Below are positions 1 to 8,608 of a stretch of 64,000 nucleotides of DNA, piece after piece. The stretch comes from UBA11740 sp049273695. GTDB lineage: Bacteria > Acidobacteriota > Blastocatellia > Pyrinomonadales > Pyrinomonadaceae. Position 1 is the stretch's first letter. Each line of letters opens with the position of its first letter. Location: NCBI GenBank assembly GCA_049273695.1, contig JBASRE010000057.1, positions 11,272 through 75,271 of the forward strand, given 5' to 3'. The notes beneath the pieces are model-generated. The model saw nothing but the letters and a program-made list of their open reading frames with translations, was not told the origin of the DNA and made no database searches. The translations under genes and the position numbers were made by a program.

Positions 1-2637
1 TTCTTTGTGGATTGTTCCATCGGGCGACGTTTGTTGGCTCCATGAGCCGTCAGTGGCAACGCTGAACGAGGTCACGGCTTCGGCGTTGTTGTTCCAATTC
101 TCAGCCCAGTCTCTGCGCTCAGTGAACCGTGGGCAGTCCGTTTGGCCGCTGCTTGAATCAACGTTATACGAGATGTACGCGCGCAAGTGACTATCCGCCG
201 CGTAGTGATTGATGCGATTGACCTGTCCAAAAGCAGCGTTGTAATTGAACGTGTAGTAGGTGCCGTCGTGCAGACTGACCTGCGTCAGCACGGTGACGGA
301 GGTGTTGTTCGGCCCATTTACCGTGAGACCACCGCCGAAATTCGGTGCAACCCAAACCGAGCCATAGCTGAACGTCGCCCAGTCGTGAGCAACGCCGGCC
401 CACGTTTGCCGAATGGCCGTCAGGTTGCTGTTTGCATCGTAAACGAAACTGATCACGCGACCGAGCGTATCGGTGATTGTCTGCAAGTGGCCGTTATTCG
501 TGTCGTAAGTCGCGGAAATGTAATTGCCGTTTCGATCCTTGATCTGTGTGCAACGAAACTCGCTGTTTACGGTCACCGGGACGAATGTGAACTGAGTCCC
601 ATCTGTCGTGCGAACGAGCAGCGCATTCGGATTGGTCGCGTCCAACTGGGTATAGCTGCCATCCTGTGACTCATAGATGTTTGACGAACCGACCTGCCGC
701 AACTCGACCCGGCCTCCGGACGGCGTCACCATCATGTACGCGTAGGTTCCGGTTTGGGAATTGAGGAAACGTTGTTGAAGTTTCGGAAGACCCAGTGAGA
801 ACCCGGGCGCGGGCGAGCCGAGATCGCTGTTGTACTTGATGTAGGAACTGTCTTTTGCCCAGACGAGCGAGTTGTAAGAGAGCGTAAGATTGAGATCCAT
901 CCCCGCCCTGCCAGGCAAGCTTAGCAGCGGCTGGCTCCAGTTAAAGTTCCGTGAGCCGAGATCCACACCGGGCTGGCCGGTTTCATTGGTTGGGCGTTGT
1001 CGGGCGGTCGAGAAGTTTGGATCGCCGGATGGATAGTAACCACCTCCACCACCGCCACCCTGAGGATCGCAATCGGCGCACATTTGGTTGGATTGAATCG
1101 GAGCTCTCGCGGTCGGCGGCGCAGGACTTGAATTCCGAAGCTGATCAAGATTTGGCAGAGCGGAACTTGGCGCCCCCGTTGTGACTGGCGGAGAGGTGGT
1201 ATCGAAGCTGCCGCCTGGACCCGTACCCCCGCCGCCATATCGCGGCCGCGGTGAGACACGCCCCTGATTTCCATTGCCGCCACCGTTTCCAGTTTGGCTT
1301 CCCGGCAATGCTGCTATTGACTTGCCGGCGTCAAGGACGCCTCCGCTCTGTGTCTTTGCCGTAAGCGATACCGCACGCCGTGCTGAATCGACGATCGCCC
1401 TTTTTACTTGTCCATTGTTTACACTGGGTCGAACGCTCTTCATCAGTCCAGCAACGCCTGATACAAGCGGAGCCGCCGCCGATGTGCCGGTGACATTCCA
1501 GTAACCTCCACCCATCTGTGTGGTCAGAACGTTTTCACCAGGAGCACCGACAGTTACATGTGTCGCACCAAAGTTGGACCAGGACAAAAGCTGGTCGTGA
1601 TTATTTGTCCCGGCTACCGCAATAAGGCCTTGCGAATCGAACGACGCCGGATAGTACGCGGATGAAGGTGTTCCCTCGTCAAGATTACGGCTACCGTTGC
1701 CCGCAGAGCAGACGACGACAACGCCGCGGCGCAGGGCGCGATCGATCGCATCTTTCAGGGCAATCGAGAATCCATCAGTGCCCCACGAAAGGTTAATTAC
1801 TTGTGCCCCGTGCGCGATTGCATAATCAATGGCTTCAACTGCGTCGGCCACATCACCAGCGCCCGTGTTATCCAAAACGCGCAAACTCATCAATCCGGCT
1901 CGCCACATAACTCCGGATGTACCGATTCCATTGTTGCCCTGCGCGGCGATGATACCCGCCATTGCCGTCCCGTGGCCTTGTTCGTCTTTGATGGTTCCGG
2001 CATTCGCAACGAAATCCCAGCCGTGGACGTCGCCCATGGTGGGCAAAGGATTCGTCCATTGGTTGTTAACCAGGTCCGGATGATTGAAATCGATGCCGCT
2101 ATCGATAACGGCGATTACTGTGTTCGTTGACCCTTGTGTCGTTTGCCACGCATCAGTTGCCTTGATGTCCGAACCATAGTTGCCGCCGTTCTGACCTGTA
2201 TTGTTGAGTGCCCATTGTTCACTGAGTCGCGGATCGTTAGCACCCAACTGATCGCTCTTGACGATGAAATTTGGCTCCGCAAACTCCACCGCCGGATTAA
2301 GACTCAGTTGCAAAGCTGCACTTACAACGTCGCCTGCAGTCGTAAGTTCGAGTGTCTCAACAGCCGAAGCTCCGCGCAGTTTGTTCTTGCGTCGCGCTCC
2401 CTGCGAAGCAGCGGCAGTGTCTTTATCGTTATCCGACGCATTAGGCCGAAATCGTACTAACACTTCACCCGATCTGTGGGCCGCTTGCGAGGGTTGATTT
2501 GGCACTTGCCCAGAGGATTGTTCGGCACCGGAAGCAGTGCGAACGGGCGCAAAAGGAATGACTAACAACAGCGCTATGGCATACAACAGCCCGACAGTTA
2601 CTAACTTCTTAAGTCGGACCGAAACACAAAACAACAT
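1..2637 (-). CDS. Secreted subtilisin-like (S8) peptidase with RHS/YD-like C-terminal region, 3' end outside window
   Basis: The gene reads without a stop from ATG at 2637 to the window edge (879 codons), so the C-terminus is missing. The start has a good ribosome site (AAGGAG, 8 nt spacing). A signal peptide covers about residues 1-40, followed by an inhibitor-like propeptide (motif GEVLVRFRPNAS). The S8 domain has the full triad: Asp179 (VIDSGIDFNHPD), His222 (GHGTAMAG) and Ser386 (GTSAAAPLVSG). Typical VINLSWG and VVVVCSAGNGS blocks lie between. After a Gly/Pro-rich linker (about residues 455-560) comes sequence typical of RHS/YD proteins (LNLTLSYNSLVW, then Tyr-rich beta repeats such as YYTFNYN). 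It is therefore an exported serine protease fused to an RHS-like shell region. Whether a toxin tip follows cannot be seen. The family and triad are certain; the fused role is inference. Confidence 0.9.
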   Translation of the reverse strand, partial: MLFCVSVRLKKLVTVGLLYAIALLLVIPFAPVRTASGAEQSSGQVPNQPSQAAHRSGEVLVRFRPNASDNDKDTAAASQGARRKNKLRGASAVETLELTTAGDVVSAALQLSLNPAVEFAEPNFIVKSDQLGANDPRLSEQWALNNTGQNGGNYGSDIKATDAWQTTQGSTNTVIAVIDSGIDFNHPDLVNNQWTNPLPTMGDVHGWDFVANAGTIKDEQGHGTAMAGIIAAQGNNGIGTSGVMWRAGLMSLRVLDNTGAGDVADAVEAIDYAIAHGAQVINLSWGTDGFSIALKDAIDRALRRGVVVVCSAGNGSRNLDEGTPSSAYYPASFDSQGLIAVAGTNNHDQLLSWSNFGATHVTVGAPGENVLTTQMGGGYWNVTGTSAAAPLVSGVAGLMKSVRPSVNNGQVKRAIVDSARRAVSLTAKTQSGGVLDAGKSIAALPGSQTGNGGGNGNQGRVSPRPRYGGGGTGPGGSFDTTSPPVTTGAPSSALPNLDQLRNSSPAPPTARAPIQSNQMCADCDPQGGGGGGGYYPSGDPNFSTARQRPTNETGQPGVDLGSRNFNWSQPLLSLPGRAGMDLNLTLSYNSLVWAKDSSYIKYNSDLGSPAPGFSLGLPKLQQRFLNSQTGTYAYMMVTPSGGRVELRQVGSSNIYESQDGSYTQLDATNPNALLVRTTDGTQFTFVPVTVNSEFRCTQIKDRNGNYISATYDTNNGHLQTITDTLGRVISFVYDANSNLTAIRQTWAGVAHDWATFSYGSVWVAPNFGGGLTVNGPNNTSVTVLTQVSLHDGTYYTFNYNAAFGQVNRINHYAADSHLRAYISYNVDSSSGQTDCPRFTERRDWAENWNNNAEAVTSFSVATDGSWSQQTSPDGTIHKE

Positions 2638-3078
2638 GAGGGATTCTCCTTAATATGCGCCTGAGTCAGCGCGTGCGAACACACACGTCCGCCTAATGAA
2701 AGACCTGATTGGCTTATTCAATTACCGCTTGTTCTATTATGTGAGGTTTGGGAAAGCGAAAAAACCTTGCCAGAACCGTAAAGCTGCTGGAAGCGCTATA
2801 GATGCATACAATAGTTCGTTAGGTTGCCTATGCTGGAGAGCTGTGCGTGTCGGAAAAGTTGCTTGGTGGCTACACTGAGGAAAACCGCCTCCCATCTGTC
2901 GGTGATCTCCCCAGAGCCAAAGTGGACACACCTCTAGTAGACAGTACCTTCCCTCGGTCCCCCAATTTGTTTTGTTAAGGTTGGAGTTACATGTAAAAGT
3001 GGACACTCATCATTGAACAAAATATATGTGCCCTTACGAACAGCAGCCAGTCGCCGCAACTCAAAACTAGACGCGTCG
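2638..3078. other. Intergenic, no gene seen
   Basis: No convincing reading frame is present. The stretch holds an 11-bp direct repeat (AAAGTGGACAC at 2919-2929 and 2996-3006), which resembles ends of some insertion sequences, but no transposase remnant could be recognised. Confidence 0.5.
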
Positions 3079-3251
3079 TTGGAACAGGGCGAATTGGCAA
3101 ATTAGTACCTTCCACATTCAGCCCGTGCCGCATGTAGCGCAGGCTTGGCAGAACATCTGAGGCCCGGTCCCCTTATGAGAAAGCTCTGGCGCTGACCCAA
3201 CAGGAACCAGTGCGGCAATTCCTGCAGGAGCGGATTCGGCAGCTGAATTAA
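3079..3251 (+). pseudogene. Remnant of the C-terminus of an ECF42-type sigma factor
   Basis: Two frames joined give the C-terminal TPR-like tail typical of the COG4941/ECF42 sigma factors. Frame one reads LEQGELAN, then an in-frame TAG at 3103-3105, then YLPHSARA. Around 3130-3138 the homology jumps frame and continues as LGRTSEARSPYEKALALTQQ and on to a TAA at 3249-3251. ECF42 proteins commonly end in a segment like this, and their gene normally sits next to a YCII (DGPF) gene, as here (YCII starts at 3590). Everything upstream of this tail (sigma2, sigma4) is gone. The reading is by eye; the short length limits certainty, but the neighbour supports it. Confidence 0.65.
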
Positions 3252-3294
3252 AAAACTTTGCTGGCCCTAAAAGTATCTCTGCAAGCAATTGTGT

Positions 3295-3413
3295 CATTCA
3301 CACCGTCGCTTTAGCGCGGTGATCGGGACGCCGACAGCCATTCGGAAACCGTTTAAACGGTTTCTGGTGACCGTGCTTCGGATAAACACCGGGCTAAAGC
3401 CGCGGTGTGAATG
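3295..3413. repeat. Dispersed palindromic element, copy 1
   Basis: The element begins CATTCACACC and ends GGTGTGAATG, so its ends are inverted repeats. Each arm contains a 'gctttagcg'/'gggctaaagc' type core, and the middle holds an internal palindrome (AAACCGTTTAAACGGTTT). A second copy of the same architecture with identical ends lies at 14761-14904. Confidence 0.8.
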
Positions 3414-3589
3414 AAAGCACTGTTTAGCATTCGCTCCTGGACTTTTGAGGCGAAGCTAAAAATTTCTGAATAGCTGTCGATCTTCCGTCCTCCCCAACGA
3501 CTATAGGACAAAAGAACGATGCGCCACGGGTCCTGAGTGAGCAGGAAACGAGTCATCGGAAACTAAACACAGAAAACAAGGAGAAGACG

Positions 3590-3958
3590 ATGCCACAGTA
3601 TCTGGTTGCTAACTACCTGCCCGACGACTTCGACCCGTCCACCGTAACCGAAGCGATGATCGAAGAAATCCACGCGCTCAACCGCGAAATGATTGCTGCC
3701 GGCGTGAGGAAGTTCGCTTGCGGAATTTCCTCGGCCAGCAACGCAAAAACAGTACGGAAACAACCTGATGGTACGGTGCTTGTCACCGATGGGCCATACA
3801 TTGAGACCAAGGAGCACATGGGAGGTTTCTGGATACTGGAAGCTGCCGATATGGACGAGGCACTCGCGTGGGCGCGCAAGGGCGCCATCTCATGCGATGC
3901 GCCGGGTGAGGTGCGCGAGCTTCTTTTCTACCCGGCTCCGGAGGGAGCAACGGACTAG
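3590..3958 (+). CDS. YCII/DGPF-domain protein (ECF42 sigma partner family)
   Basis: This 122-residue protein is a single YCII-related (DGPF) domain. The signature is DGPYIETKEHMGGFWI at about residues 63-78, followed by the helix typical of the family (AADMDEALAWARKGAI). The start is well supported by AAGGAG 7 nt upstream of the ATG. Family members of this type are usually encoded beside ECF42 sigma factors and have been proposed to act with them; the enzymatic role is unknown. Here the partner is only a decayed fragment at 3079-3251, so the protein may have lost its partner. A RibD-like gene follows after 45 nt on the same strand. Confidence 0.85.
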   Translation: MPQYLVANYLPDDFDPSTVTEAMIEEIHALNREMIAAGVRKFACGISSASNAKTVRKQPDGTVLVTDGPYIETKEHMGGFWILEAADMDEALAWARKGAISCDAPGEVRELLFYPAPEGATD

Positions 3959-4003
3959 CCTGGCTAATGAAAAAAAATCAGAGAGGACTCGAAGGAAGTA
4001 GCC

Positions 4004-4606
4004 ATGAGAAAAATTACCATACTTGAACACATTACCCTTGATGGCGTCATACAAGCCCCAGGCGGACCAGAGGAAGATACCAGCAACGGCTTTGCGTATG
4101 GCGGATGGTCAGCGCCCTTGGACGACGACGCGATCGGAGCGGCGGTGAAAAAGATGTTGGATATGCCGATCGACCTGTTACTGGGGCGCAAAACTTTCGA
4201 TATTTGGGCGGCGTTTTGGCCGCAACATGGCGACATTTGGCCCAACGTTAACACGGCCACTAAATACGTCGCCTCGAACACCATGACTTCTTCGGAGTGG
4301 CAACCCTCGGTGTTTTTAAACGGGGATGTCGCGAAAAAAGTCGCCGAACTCAAGCAAGGCGAAGGACCCGATCTGCACATTTGGGGAAGCGGTAATCTGC
4401 TCCAGACGCTTATGAAGCATGATCTGATCGATAATTTCTGGTTGATGATCTATCCGATAACTTTGGGCGAGGGCAAACGTTTGTTTGCCGAGGGCACGAT
4501 CCCAGCCGCGTTCAAGGTGACGGAAAGCATTGTCGGTTCGACTGGCGTCATTCTCGTGAATTACGAACGTGCCGGTGCAGTCCAAACCGGAACATTCGTG
4601 CAATAA
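4004..4606 (+). CDS. Dihydrofolate reductase-like / RibD C-terminal domain protein
   Basis: The 200-residue protein is one RibD_C (DHFR-like) domain. Recognisable parts are the N-terminal strand and loop (ITILEHITLDGVIQAPGG), LLGRKTFD at about residues 59-66, and HIWGSGNLLQTLMKHDLID plus TLGEGKRLF in the NADPH-binding half. Stand-alone members of this family are common in soil bacteria and are usually annotated only as DHFR-family proteins; true folate or riboflavin activity is not implied. The ribosome site GGAAG lies 7 nt before the ATG. It sits 45 nt downstream of the YCII gene and is probably co-transcribed with it; such pairings recur near YCII genes. Confidence 0.85.
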   Translation: MRKITILEHITLDGVIQAPGGPEEDTSNGFAYGGWSAPLDDDAIGAAVKKMLDMPIDLLLGRKTFDIWAAFWPQHGDIWPNVNTATKYVASNTMTSSEWQPSVFLNGDVAKKVAELKQGEGPDLHIWGSGNLLQTLMKHDLIDNFWLMIYPITLGEGKRLFAEGTIPAAFKVTESIVGSTGVILVNYERAGAVQTGTFVQ

Positions 4607-4626
4607 CGACTTCGGGTTGCTTGAGA

Positions 4627-4878
4627 GTCCGCGGAGCGGACGACAGCATAAAGACTTCCACCCCAGCCGAGATGCTCGGCTGGGGACCCCGGCCCTGGGG
4701 CGTAAGCCCCAGGACACGTCAGGGAAAATGACCAAAGCCCGCGAAGCGGGCGGCAGCCGAATCATCTGGGCAAATGTTAAGCGGTACGGCTATCACCCGC
4801 TTCGCGGGTTCGATTCACATTTGGTACTTCACCTGGGGCTTACGCCCCAGGCTTTACGCTGTCGTCCGCTCCGCGGAC
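4627..4878. repeat. 252-bp inverted-repeat element between convergent genes
   Basis: The outer arms are GTCCGCGGAGCGGACGACAG (4627-4646) and its complement at 4859-4878. Nested inside are shorter stem-loops: 'cagccgagatgctcggctg', 'cctggggcgtaagccccagg', 'gcccgcgaagcgggc' and a second 'cctggggcttacgccccagg'. It looks like a composite of several short palindromes rather than one insertion sequence. No reading frame in it is credible. The stretch 4879-5048 shows nothing further. Confidence 0.8.
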
Positions 4879-5048
4879 TAAGAACAGAAACAAATCGTCT
4901 CACAGCAACCGGGCTTCAAGTATGGACTTGGACCGATTGAGATACGGCCGGTCGTGGATTTGGGTACGGCCTCACTATGCATCCAGAGTAGATTGACCAC
5001 TACGCAATCTAGACATCCCACCAGGCCTTTAGCTCTCCGGACTAGTCG

Positions 5049-5447
5049 CTAGTCGCGTCTTCCCAACAACCCACCGGCTAAAAAGACCACGCCCAGCAGA
5101 ACGTGGACGATGTGATCCCTCTGTCCAAGTTCGAGCGTTCCCGGCAACAGTTTCCACAGTTTGGGATCCTGATGCGCCATGCCGGCGATCTCAGATGATC
5201 CCGGCGCTCCCATGACGAATCCGACTACGCCCAAGAGCAGATAGACGGCACCGAATGCCAGACAGAACGACCTGGCGCCGCTGTACGATCCGGCAAAGCC
5301 GAAATACAGAGCAAGCGCGCCCGAAATCACATGAATCAGATTGTGCGCGAGGCTCAAATGCATCCCCAGCAAGCCGGGCGCGACAAATCCTGCGACCCCG
5401 ACGATGAGAAACACCACGCCGAGGATTTTGCAAACTGTCTTGGCCAT
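5049..5447 (-). CDS. DUF4383-family four-helix membrane protein
   Basis: The 132-residue protein has four hydrophobic helices (about residues 5-27, 36-55, 60-82 and 108-128), with the DUF4383 pattern LAHNLIHVISGALALYFG in helix two and HIVHVLLGVVFLAGGLLG in helix four. The family is of unknown function and located in the inner membrane. The start codon (ATG at 5447) has an AGGAGG-like ribosome site 9-14 nt upstream. It stands alone between a repeat and the divergent VWFA gene. Confidence 0.85.
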   Translation of the reverse strand: MAKTVCKILGVVFLIVGVAGFVAPGLLGMHLSLAHNLIHVISGALALYFGFAGSYSGARSFCLAFGAVYLLLGVVGFVMGAPGSSEIAGMAHQDPKLWKLLPGTLELGQRDHIVHVLLGVVFLAGGLLGRRD

Positions 5448-5681
5448 GTTGTCGTTTCCTCCTGTGAAAGCAGTGACTACCGTTGCCGGAACGTTAAGTT
5501 CCGCGCGTTGATGAAATTGCGAGGGTTTCGTGAACCCGCGGATAATACATCAAACTGACACAGTGATAACAGACTTTTCTTTCCGTCTGAACAGGAATCC
5601 TTGCGTCGCTTGATCTTTAATCCTAATCGGGGAGTATAATGCGCCCCCAATCTCGAACAATTCGGTCAAGGGGGTAGCGAC

Positions 5682-7328
5682 ATGAAGTCATTGGTCGCTG
5701 GGTTACTCGTCCTCGCCACGTTTGCCATGGGAGTTGGTCAGCGCCAAGGCCCGCGGCGGTCCCAGAACAATACGGCTCCGGCAACGCAGACGATCCGGAT
5801 CTGCCAGGGTGTGCCAATCCCTGACGGTTACGTGATCGTGGCGTACCTGACGTCCGCGGCCTGTCCGCATGGCTCGTACGTTCTGAAAAGAGTGAATTCA
5901 TACGAGAGTTCGTTAGGTGGGAATCGAAACGCAGCGGATCCGAAAACTTCCTCCACCGCCGCGAGCGATCCAGGAAATCAACCGCAAACGGTGAGAACCG
6001 CGACTGACAAAGGCACGCGAAGTTCGGCGAAACGATCGACCTCGCCCGCGCCGTCTAACAGCTCGCCGCCAACGATTGCGAATTCGCCAGCGCTTGGTCG
6101 AGGTACAGCCACTGCATCGAGGCCGCGCGTCGTGGGCAATCGGCAAACCCAGAATCAAACTGCGAACGCGCTTGTCAGCACGCCACCAACGCAGGATGAA
6201 GAGACCGGCCCGCCAACGTTGACCGGCAGCGAGCCGACGCGACCGTCAGGGCCGCCTACATTGGCGAAGGCGGGCTCTCGGCCGCAAACCTCGAACACGA
6301 CGGAAGTTAATGATCCGGCGGCCGAACCCACAACCGAAGAGCTTAGCGAGGGCGATGTCCTGCGCGTTGACACGACGCTGGTAACGGTTCCGGTAAGTGT
6401 TCTCGATCGGCAGGGACGCTTCATTTCAAACCTCAAACGTGAAGATTTCACGCTGCTCGAGAACGGCAATGAACAATCGATCGCGTTCTTCGAGACGGCC
6501 GAAAAGCCTTTCACCGTTGCGTTGGTGCTCGACACTTCGGCATCTACCCAGTTCAAGTTGTCCGAGATCAAGGCTGCGGCACTCGAGTTTGCGAAGCAAC
6601 TGCGGCCGCAGGATCGCGTGCTCGTGGTGACCTTTAATAGCGAAGTGTTACTGCTGACCGAACCGACGAACGATCTGGTCCTGATGGAACAGACCATCGA
6701 AGAATTTGTGCACACCGGAACGGCGACCCGCTTGTACGACGCAGTAAATCTGACGATCGCCGAACGCTTGAACCGAATTAAAGGTCGCAAGGCGATCGTA
6801 CTGTTCACCGACGGCGTCGATACGGCGAGCCAGCAGGCTTCGTATCAAAGCACGCTGGAGCAAGTCGAAGAGTTGGACGCGCTCATCTATCCAGTTCAAT
6901 ACGACACCAGCGACTACATGCGTGCGATGCAAGGCAGCGGCCAGGGCACGGTCACCACGACGACGACGCGGCGAGGCATCTTTGGCTCGACAACTTCGAC
7001 CCAAACTTACAGCGCGCCCGCGAACAGTGGCGCGCCCCTACCCGGCACAACCAAAGAAGATTACGACCGGGCGAATGTTTATCTACACGCGTTGGCCGAC
7101 AAGACCGGCGGCCGTCTTTATCAAGCGAAGGACACGAAACAGTTGGCCGAATCATTCTCGGCCATCGCCGAAGAGTTGCGCCGGCAATACACGCTTGGCT
7201 ATTACCCGAAGACCGCGAGCGTTGCAGATGGAGAACGTCGCGCGATTCGGGTGCGCGTGCGCCAACCGAACCTCGCGGTAAAGGCGCGCAACAGTTACGT
7301 GAAGTCTTCCCCGAGTCAGAACAAGTAA
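5682..7328 (+). CDS. VWFA-related secreted protein, acidobacterial type
   Basis: The protein has 548 residues. A signal peptide (about 1-20) precedes a small Cys-containing N-terminal segment, a long Pro/Thr/Ser-rich linker (about 85-220) and then the acidobacterial VWFA-related domain. That domain opens with the typical TTLVTVPVSVLDRQGRFI and LKREDFTLLENG. The metal-site (MIDAS) motif is DTSAS starting at Asp284, with LFTDGVDTAS further on. An RRGIFGSTTSTQT-like insert follows, and the C-terminus carries the usual LADKTGGRLYQA and AEELRRQYTLGYYP. These proteins are numerous in Acidobacteriota; the ligand is unknown and a cell-surface or periplasmic adhesion role is inference. A GGGGG stretch 9 nt before the ATG supports the start. 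Confidence 0.9.
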   Translation: MKSLVAGLLVLATFAMGVGQRQGPRRSQNNTAPATQTIRICQGVPIPDGYVIVAYLTSAACPHGSYVLKRVNSYESSLGGNRNAADPKTSSTAASDPGNQPQTVRTATDKGTRSSAKRSTSPAPSNSSPPTIANSPALGRGTATASRPRVVGNRQTQNQTANALVSTPPTQDEETGPPTLTGSEPTRPSGPPTLAKAGSRPQTSNTTEVNDPAAEPTTEELSEGDVLRVDTTLVTVPVSVLDRQGRFISNLKREDFTLLENGNEQSIAFFETAEKPFTVALVLDTSASTQFKLSEIKAAALEFAKQLRPQDRVLVVTFNSEVLLLTEPTNDLVLMEQTIEEFVHTGTATRLYDAVNLTIAERLNRIKGRKAIVLFTDGVDTASQQASYQSTLEQVEELDALIYPVQYDTSDYMRAMQGSGQGTVTTTTTRRGIFGSTTSTQTYSAPANSGAPLPGTTKEDYDRANVYLHALADKTGGRLYQAKDTKQLAESFSAIAEELRRQYTLGYYPKTASVADGERRAIRVRVRQPNLAVKARNSYVKSSPSQNK

Positions 7329-7400
7329 TTGCGGATCCACCAACGTCCGGCTGAGTGCGGCGGCCCCAAAATTGGCGGAGTTAGAAAGGCGGTACGTATC

Positions 7401-8531
7401 ATGTTCAGGAATCGTTTGTTAGAAAGTGGGGTCCCCGTGCGATCACTTTTACTTAAATCGGGAATTGTCGTCGTGCTGATTTGCGCGTTCGCAGTTGCCG
7501 CCAGCGCTTACACCCTGGTGTTCCGCAATGGCAACCGGATGGAAATACCGGATGAGTTCACAGTCACGAGAACGACTCTGACTTATGAAATCACGCCGGG
7601 TTTTCAGAAGACTATTCTGGTGAGTTTGATTGATATTAGCGCCACGGAGCGTGCCAACAACGAGCCGTGGGGTAGTTTTTTCAAGCGCAGTCAGATTGCG
7701 AAGCAGCGGGCTCAGGCTCAGCAAACGCTTGAGCCTTCTGAGCCGGCTCCGCAGGCTACCAAGACCGTAACTAACAGTGACCTTGCCGCAATTCGTCAAC
7801 GCCGGCTTGAAAGCGAGCAGGCTTACGAGAAGCGACGTCTGCAATTGGGCCTGCCGACTGTCGCGGAAACGCGTTTTCGTCAGCAGGAGGAAGAGAGGCT
7901 CTTCCGTTCCGAACTGCGCGACCGAGCCGCGGCTACTTCACGCGAAGAGTCTTACTGGCGTGGGCGCTCCCGGGAACTGCGCACTGAGATTGCGACGGTT
8001 GATAATCAACTCAATTACGTTCGGGCGCGGCTAACAGAAATCAATGAATCGTCGCGCGTCGCACCAAGCGTGACGCAAGTCTATCCGAACTGGCCTAATT
8101 ACGATCCCTGGTCGCGGAACGGACGTTGGCGCCGCCGTATGCCGCAGACAACTCCGCCGATCTTCGGACCGCCTCAATATCCTTACGGTTATCCAAATGG
8201 GCAATATCCAGGTTATCCGCCGGGACAGAACCCTTACGGATATCCTCAGGGACAGAACCCTTACGGCTATCCAGGTCAGAACCCGTACGGCTACCCGGGC
8301 CAGTATCCGCCGTATGGCTATCCGGGTCAGAACCCTTACGGTTACCCGGGCCAAAATCCCTATGGCTATCCGACGTCGCCTTACGAAACCGACAAGTCCA
8401 TGCAACACGCGGATCTCACTCGTCGTCTGGATGATTTGCTGATGCGACGTGCCGGACTGATGGCGCAGTGGCGAGCGTTGGAAGGCGAAGCGCGTGATGC
8501 GCGCGTGCCGCAGATTTGGCTTGAACCGTGA
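7401..8531 (+). CDS. Secreted protein with coiled coil and PYGYPGQN repeats
   Basis: The ATG at 7401 is preferred over a TTG at 7329 because GAAAGGCGG lies just before it and a signal peptide follows (about residues 16-36). Residues from about 36 form a small beta domain (TLVFRNGNRMEIPDEF), then a long charged coiled coil (about 110-220, many Arg/Glu). A low-complexity block (about 255-325) has repeated YGYPGQNP units. A final helix (RRLDDLLMRRAGLMAQW) ends the protein. It follows the VWFA gene by 72 nt and may share its transcript. No enzyme family is recognised; the layout suggests an envelope or structural protein. Confidence 0.75.
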   Translation: MFRNRLLESGVPVRSLLLKSGIVVVLICAFAVAASAYTLVFRNGNRMEIPDEFTVTRTTLTYEITPGFQKTILVSLIDISATERANNEPWGSFFKRSQIAKQRAQAQQTLEPSEPAPQATKTVTNSDLAAIRQRRLESEQAYEKRRLQLGLPTVAETRFRQQEEERLFRSELRDRAAATSREESYWRGRSRELRTEIATVDNQLNYVRARLTEINESSRVAPSVTQVYPNWPNYDPWSRNGRWRRRMPQTTPPIFGPPQYPYGYPNGQYPGYPPGQNPYGYPQGQNPYGYPGQNPYGYPGQYPPYGYPGQNPYGYPGQNPYGYPTSPYETDKSMQHADLTRRLDDLLMRRAGLMAQWRALEGEARDARVPQIWLEP

Positions 8532-8532
8532 T

Positions 8533-8608
8533 CGTCAGTTGTCAGTAGTCCGTAGTCAGTTGTAAAAAGGAACCGAAGCGAATACAACTGACAACGGACG
8601 ACTGACGA
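8533..8608. repeat. Inverted repeat immediately upstream of gatB
   Basis: The sequence 'gtcagttgtcagtagtccgtagtcagttgta' is mirrored by 'tacaactgacaacggacgactgacgaatgact', so the gatB start codon lies inside the right arm. It belongs to the common 'tagtcagttgtcag' type of dispersed intergenic repeat. Confidence 0.7.

Noticed and set aside
2919..3006. Insertion-sequence ends (AAAGTGGACAC repeated)
   Set aside because: The two copies are direct, not inverted, and no transposase trace was found.
4569..4940. A 123-codon plus-strand frame
   Set aside because: It runs across the nested palindromes and overlaps the end of the DHFR-like gene.
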